Source: DATKJS01 sp964551995 (GTDB lineage: Bacteria; Acidobacteriota; Aminicenantia; Aminicenantales; Saccharicenantaceae). Taken from it: a DNA stretch of 64,000 nt. The DNA lies in assembly GCA_964551995.1 (NCBI GenBank), contig CAZKFD010000032.1, positions 62,001 to 126,000 on the forward strand, given 5' to 3'. Position numbers and translations under genes: made by a program. How positions within the stretch are numbered: position 1 is the stretch's first letter; every line of letters starts with the position of its first letter. This document shows positions 60,646-64,000 of this stretch, piece after piece. The notes under the pieces were generated by a model. That model saw only the letters and a program-made list of their open reading frames with translations, had not been told where the DNA came from and did no database searches.

Positions 60646-61848
60646 CTAAAGCTGTTCTGTCGGCTGAGACTCCCGGGGTGCGTCCAGGCTGTCGTAGCCG
60701 AAATAGGCCTGGAGCTCGCGGACCCTGTCGGCACGCTCCCAGCTGAATTCCGGCAGCTCCCGGCCGAAATGGCCGTAGGCGGCCGTCTTCCGGTAGACGG
60801 GCCGCCGCAGGTCGAGCATCTCGATCATGCCCTTCGGCGTCAGCTGGAAGATGGTCCGGACGGCCTGCTCGATCCGGCGCTGGCTGGCCCGGCCGACGCT
60901 GTGCGTGTTGACCATGAGCGAGAACGGCTCGACCATGCCGATCGCATAGGAGATCTGGATCGTGCAGTGATCGGCGAGGCCGGCGGCGACGATGTTCTTG
61001 GCGATGTAGCGGGCCGCGTACGCGGCCGTGCGGTCGACCTTCGTCGGGTCCTTCCCGGAAAAGGCCCCGCCGCCGTGGGGGCAGCTCCCGCCGTAGGTGT
61101 CGACGATGATCTTCCGGCCCGTCAGGCCGGTGTCGCCGAGCGGGCCGCCGATCTCGAACCGCCCCGTTGGATTGATGAGATACTCGATCCCGGCCGACCG
61201 CAGCCCGGAAGGGATGACTTTTTCGATGATCTCCGCGATGACGCCGTCGCGGATCGTCCTGCTTTCCACGTCCCTCGAGTGCTGCGTGGAGAGGACGACT
61301 TTCTCGACGGCGACGGGCTTCTTGTCCTTGTAGCGGACGGAGACCTGGGACTTGGCGTCGGGCCTCAGCCAGGGGAGAATGCCGGCCTTGCGGACCTCGG
61401 CCTGCCTCTGCACGAGCCGGTGTGCCAGGAGGATGGGCAGGGGCATGAGCTCGGGCGTTTCCGTCGTGGCGAACCCGAACATCAGTCCTTGGTCGCCGGC
61501 GCCGATCTCCCCGTCGTCGTGGTCGACGCCGAGGGCGATGTCGGCCGACTGCTGGCCGAAATATATGTGAACCTGGCAGGTCGCGGCGTCGAATCCCGTG
61601 GCCGCGTCCGTGTAGCCGATCTCTGCGGCGACGTCGCGGACAATGGGGTCGATCTCGACCGCCGCCCGGGTCCGCCACTCGCCGGCGACGACCGCGAGGT
61701 TTTTCGTGACCAATGTCTCGCAGGCGACCCTCCCCCACGGGTCCTGGGCCAGAACGGCGTCCAGGACGGCGTCGGAGATCTGGTCGGCCATCTTGTCGGG
61801 ATGGCCTTCGGAAACGGATTCCGAAGTGAAGATGAAGTCTCTGGCCAT
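60646..61848 (-). CDS. metK: S-adenosylmethionine synthetase
   Basis: 400 aa with family signatures SESVSEGHPDKMADQISDAVLDA, GAGDQGLMFGFA and the P-loop-like GGGAFSGKDPTKVDR. It makes SAM from methionine and ATP, tetrameric, K+ and Mg2+ dependent. AAGGAGG precedes the ATG. Expression is governed by the SAM riboswitch and terminator in its 250-nt leader. Confidence 0.97.
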   Translation of the reverse strand: MARDFIFTSESVSEGHPDKMADQISDAVLDAVLAQDPWGRVACETLVTKNLAVVAGEWRTRAAVEIDPIVRDVAAEIGYTDAATGFDAATCQVHIYFGQQSADIALGVDHDDGEIGAGDQGLMFGFATTETPELMPLPILLAHRLVQRQAEVRKAGILPWLRPDAKSQVSVRYKDKKPVAVEKVVLSTQHSRDVESRTIRDGVIAEIIEKVIPSGLRSAGIEYLINPTGRFEIGGPLGDTGLTGRKIIVDTYGGSCPHGGGAFSGKDPTKVDRTAAYAARYIAKNIVAAGLADHCTIQISYAIGMVEPFSLMVNTHSVGRASQRRIEQAVRTIFQLTPKGMIEMLDLRRPVYRKTAAYGHFGRELPEFSWERADRVRELQAYFGYDSLDAPRESQPTEQL

Positions 61849-61929
61849 AACAGCCTCCTTTCCGGAACACCGGAGCGCCCGGGATCGCTTCGGAGGGGAA
61901 CGGGCCGCGGCTGGCTTCAGACCGGCAAC

Positions 61930-61965
61930 AAAAAACCCGCTTCTCCGTCATCAGGAGAGCGGGTC
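61930..61965 (-). terminator. Riboswitch expression platform: intrinsic terminator
   Basis: On the minus strand ACCCGCTCTCC-TGATGA-CGGAGAAGCGGGT folds into a GC-rich stem with one bulged A, followed by TTTTTTG. It lies between the SAM aptamer and metK, so it should stop transcription when SAM is plentiful. Confidence 0.85.
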
Positions 61966-62003
61966 TTTTGCCGTTGGACACTTGGTTGCCGCTTGCGCTT
62001 GCG

Positions 62004-62097
62004 CGACCACATCCTCGCCGGAGGCGAGTGAGCACCTCGGGTGTCCGCCCCAGGTTGCCGGGCTCGATCGGATAAGATCGGGCCTCTCCTGATGTCG
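62004..62097 (-). ncRNA. SAM-I-clan riboswitch controlling metK
   Basis: The leader begins near 62097, right after the promoter, with CGACATCAGGAGAGGCCCG. It shows the S-box core: AGGAGAGG, P2 CGATC/GATCG, the GGCAACC element (62059-62053), P3 CACC-CGA-GGTG with GGTGC, and P4 CTCGCC/GGCGAG. P1 is closed by ACATC with GATGT. The P2 arm is shorter than in typical SAM-I. Gene context (metK) and a following terminator agree. A SAM-I/IV-like variant is possible. Confidence 0.8.
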
Positions 62098-62103
62098 AAA
62101 GAG

Positions 62104-62132
62104 ATGATACGCCGAACGGCCGGAAATTTCAA
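62104..62132 (-). promoter_or_regulatory. metK promoter
   Basis: TTGAAA (62132-62127), 17 bp, TATCAT (62109-62104). The predicted start coincides with the 5' end of the aptamer. Confidence 0.6.
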
Positions 62133-62180
62133 GCGGCGCCGGCATCGCGGAGGAAAATTTTCCCGGGGCGCCCCGGCCCG

Positions 62181-63041
62181 TCAGGGCGCCTGAATGCCGG
62201 CAAGGTTGACGTCGGCCATGACGGAGAACGAGAACGGCCACTCGAGGAGACGTTTATCTCCTTTTTTCACCACGAAGGAGGCGTCGGTCCTGAAATCCAG
62301 CCGGTATTCCGTGAAATATCCGCGGTCGGCGAGGAAGTTGACGAATCCCGTGCCCGAACCTTTGCCCTCGAAGACGCCCGTCGAGTCGCCGAGGTCCTTC
62401 GTGCCCGAGACGCTGACCGTGTAGGCTGCTGCGACGACCGCCTCACGGCCGTCATTGGTCGGGACGATATCGTTCAGCGTGTAGTCGACCGTAAGGATGA
62501 CCTGCAGGTCGAGGCCCTGGAAGGGGATGCTCAAGCGGCGGCTCTCCCGCCACTGGTCGCCCGGTCCTACTGGCTGCGTCGGGAAGGTCGGAAAGTAATC
62601 GCGCAGGATCTGCGGGATCGAGAAATTCAGGATGTCTTGCTGGGCGAGGGCCTCCGGGTTGCGGATGTCCATGACCTTGCCCGTCCGGTTGAACACGACA
62701 TCGAGGGCCTGACCCTCCAGCGTCCTGAGGGTCTGGGACTGTGTTTTGTCGGGCAGCTGGACCCGGACATCTATCCCTGGGCTGGTCAGAGACGCCCGGA
62801 CCGCGTCCAGGGTCAGGGCCGTGACCGCGAACCTGATATCCCCCTGGGAATCGGCGTTGAGGCCGATATCCTGTCCGAGCAGATTCTTGCCCGAAACGTT
62901 GACCTGCCCGGTGACGTTGTAGGTCAGGGCCGTGCCCACGGACGGCCCGAACTGGAGCGCGACCTTCTCCTCCTGGGCGGGGGAGAGAGACGACGAGATG
63001 AGGAGGCACAGGGCCCCCACGAGCACAAGCCGTCTTTTCAT
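62181..63041 (-). CDS. Secreted protein, DUF6263-like
   Basis: 286 aa with a signal peptide (MKRRLVLVGALCLLISSSLSPA, cut after residue 22 or so). The mature part is beta-rich: GTALTYNVTGQV, LNADSQGDIRF, then GTLEGQ-like and SIPFQGLDLQVILTVDYTLND strands, like DUF6263 lipid-binding-type proteins. The start at 63041 has AAGGAGA; a longer reading to 63101 would put 20 charged residues before the signal. Function not established. Confidence 0.72.
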   Translation of the reverse strand: MKRRLVLVGALCLLISSSLSPAQEEKVALQFGPSVGTALTYNVTGQVNVSGKNLLGQDIGLNADSQGDIRFAVTALTLDAVRASLTSPGIDVRVQLPDKTQSQTLRTLEGQALDVVFNRTGKVMDIRNPEALAQQDILNFSIPQILRDYFPTFPTQPVGPGDQWRESRRLSIPFQGLDLQVILTVDYTLNDIVPTNDGREAVVAAAYTVSVSGTKDLGDSTGVFEGKGSGTGFVNFLADRGYFTEYRLDFRTDASFVVKKGDKRLLEWPFSFSVMADVNLAGIQAP

Positions 63042-63121
63042 CGGCTGCGTCTCCTTGTCGGCGGGAATTTCAGCACGCATTGATTCTACGCCTGTCTTCA
63101 CGGAATCTCAAATGGCCCGTC

Positions 63122-64000
63122 CTAATAGACGGCGTCCGGCCGGGCCGCGCGCGAGGCGGAATCGCGGTGCGGCCCGCCGGGCGTCCGTCGGACGGCGAGC
63201 TCCAGGTCGTTCTCGTCCGTCAGCTCGTTGCCGGGGATGAGGACCTCCCGGACCCCGCTGACCCGGATCTCCCGCCCGCACCGCCCGATGCCGGTGATCT
63301 CGAGGTCCGGCGGAAGGTGAACGAGGACGCGCGCCGGGTCGGACCGCTCGGGCCGCGTGAAACGGACGAAGACGGAGTCCTGGCCGGCCTCGACCGATAC
63401 GGAGATCTTGCCGAACCGCGTCGGCGCGTTCTCGAAGACGACCGCCTTTCCCGGCTCGAGCCACGCGGGAGGCACGGCCGAGAAGAGGTGGAGGGTTTCG
63501 TCCTCCTCGCGGATGATCATGTTCCGGAGCGTTATCACGCCGAGGGCGGCGGCCCAGAGGGGAAAGAGGGCGGCCCCGCCTGGCGCCGCGTCGTCGATGC
63601 CTCGCGGATCTTCGAGGGGCGCGGACGGGCGGAGGAGGAAGGCGTAAAAACCGCCCACGGCTCGGTCCTGCTCGCCCCGGAGGATGCGGGCATTCGTCAC
63701 GAAAAGGGACGGAAAGGGGATGGTGTCGTTGAGGGTGGCCGTCACGCGCCTGTTCCAGGGGTCGATCAGGGGCGTCGGGAACAGGGCCTCCAGGTTCTCC
63801 CAATGGGCCCCGTACTTTTCGCAGCTCGGGGGAAGCCCGGCGCGGCCCGTCCGGTCTTCGGCCGGAGGACGGCCGTCCGGAGGTCCTCGAACTCGGATTC
63901 CCAGGCCGCCGCGTCGCCGAGCCGTCCCAGCCGCCGTGCGGCCAGGGCCGCGGATTGAAGGGTCCGGAGGCTCCACCAGTCGCAGCCCGGGCCGGGGCTG
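63122..64000 (-). pseudogene. 3' part of a glycosidase-like gene with an apparent frameshift, cut by the right edge
   Basis: Two frames join. From the edge (63999) one frame reads CDWWSLRTLQSAALAARRLG and WESEFEDLRTAVLRP, a six-hairpin-barrel-like end, and then runs to a stop at 63768-63766. A second frame, open to 63122, takes over near 63840 with GLPPSCEKYGAHWENLEALFP and continues through DTIPFPSLFVTN, IIREEDETLHLFSAVP and a C-terminal beta-sandwich. One indel at about 63840-63890 explains it; sequencing error is possible. Likely an exported carbohydrate-active protein; family not certain. Confidence 0.55.

Overview
The window is GC-rich (roughly 65% G+C by eye) and fully coding-dense, from a Gram-negative-type heterotroph. 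Lipoprotein, Tat and Sec signals, cytochrome bd, a short-loop CydA, a Kdp system, many periplasmic glycoside hydrolases, a YncE-like phosphoesterase and a DUF2089 operon together recall uncultured Acidobacteriota such as Candidatus Aminicenantes. That placement is an inference from gene content; no rRNA or other marker gene is present. Promoters are recognisable: about a dozen genes have TTGACA-like and TATAWT-like boxes separated by 16-18 bp.

Region 1 (1-6.3 kb): the start of a secreted protein runs off the left edge. Next is a thioredoxin-fold/TPR protein whose first active-site cysteine is an in-frame TGA followed by a SECIS-like stem-loop, so it is probably a selenoprotein. Then come cydAB, a divergent CDF metal transporter with three C-terminal cytoplasmic modules, and a YbaK deacylase.

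Region 2 (6.3-16 kb, minus strand): a potassium-import locus. An NtrC-type response regulator is followed by a sigma-54 promoter, then a HAMP/PAS histidine kinase, a 27-aa peptide, kdpF, kdpA, kdpB, kdpC and a kinase-less KdpD sensor (KdpD + USP) fused to a PTS EIIA domain.

Region 3 (16-30 kb): PhzF, a prolyl-oligopeptidase remnant, a beta-propeller/phosphoesterase, a lipoprotein, a small Cys-rich protein, a DUF6599-like protein, a DUF47-Pit phosphate transport pair, an operon of DUF2089/membrane/SHOCT-like proteins behind a very AT-rich promoter, a K+ channel with RCK domains, a NYN-LOTUS RNase-like protein and a metallophosphoesterase.

Region 4 (30-35.4 kb): a GH27 alpha-galactosidase, a sodium:solute symporter and CstA. 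Region 5 (35.4-40.7 kb) is a lower-GC island with a type IIG restriction-modification gene and a neighbouring unknown gene, each interrupted by one in-frame stop, followed by an HTH-MNT/HEPN toxin-antitoxin-like pair. Region 6 (40.7-53 kb) is carbohydrate-oriented: a second symporter, GH2, GH38, a sugar-binding lipoprotein, an Fe-S aldo/keto reductase and a second GH27.

Region 7 (53-64 kb): a membrane-anchored SAM methyltransferase overlaps addB and addA (Fe-S nuclease/helicase for double-strand break repair). metK follows on the minus strand under a SAM-I-type riboswitch with an intrinsic terminator. The window ends with a secreted DUF6263-like protein and a frameshifted, truncated glycosidase-like gene.
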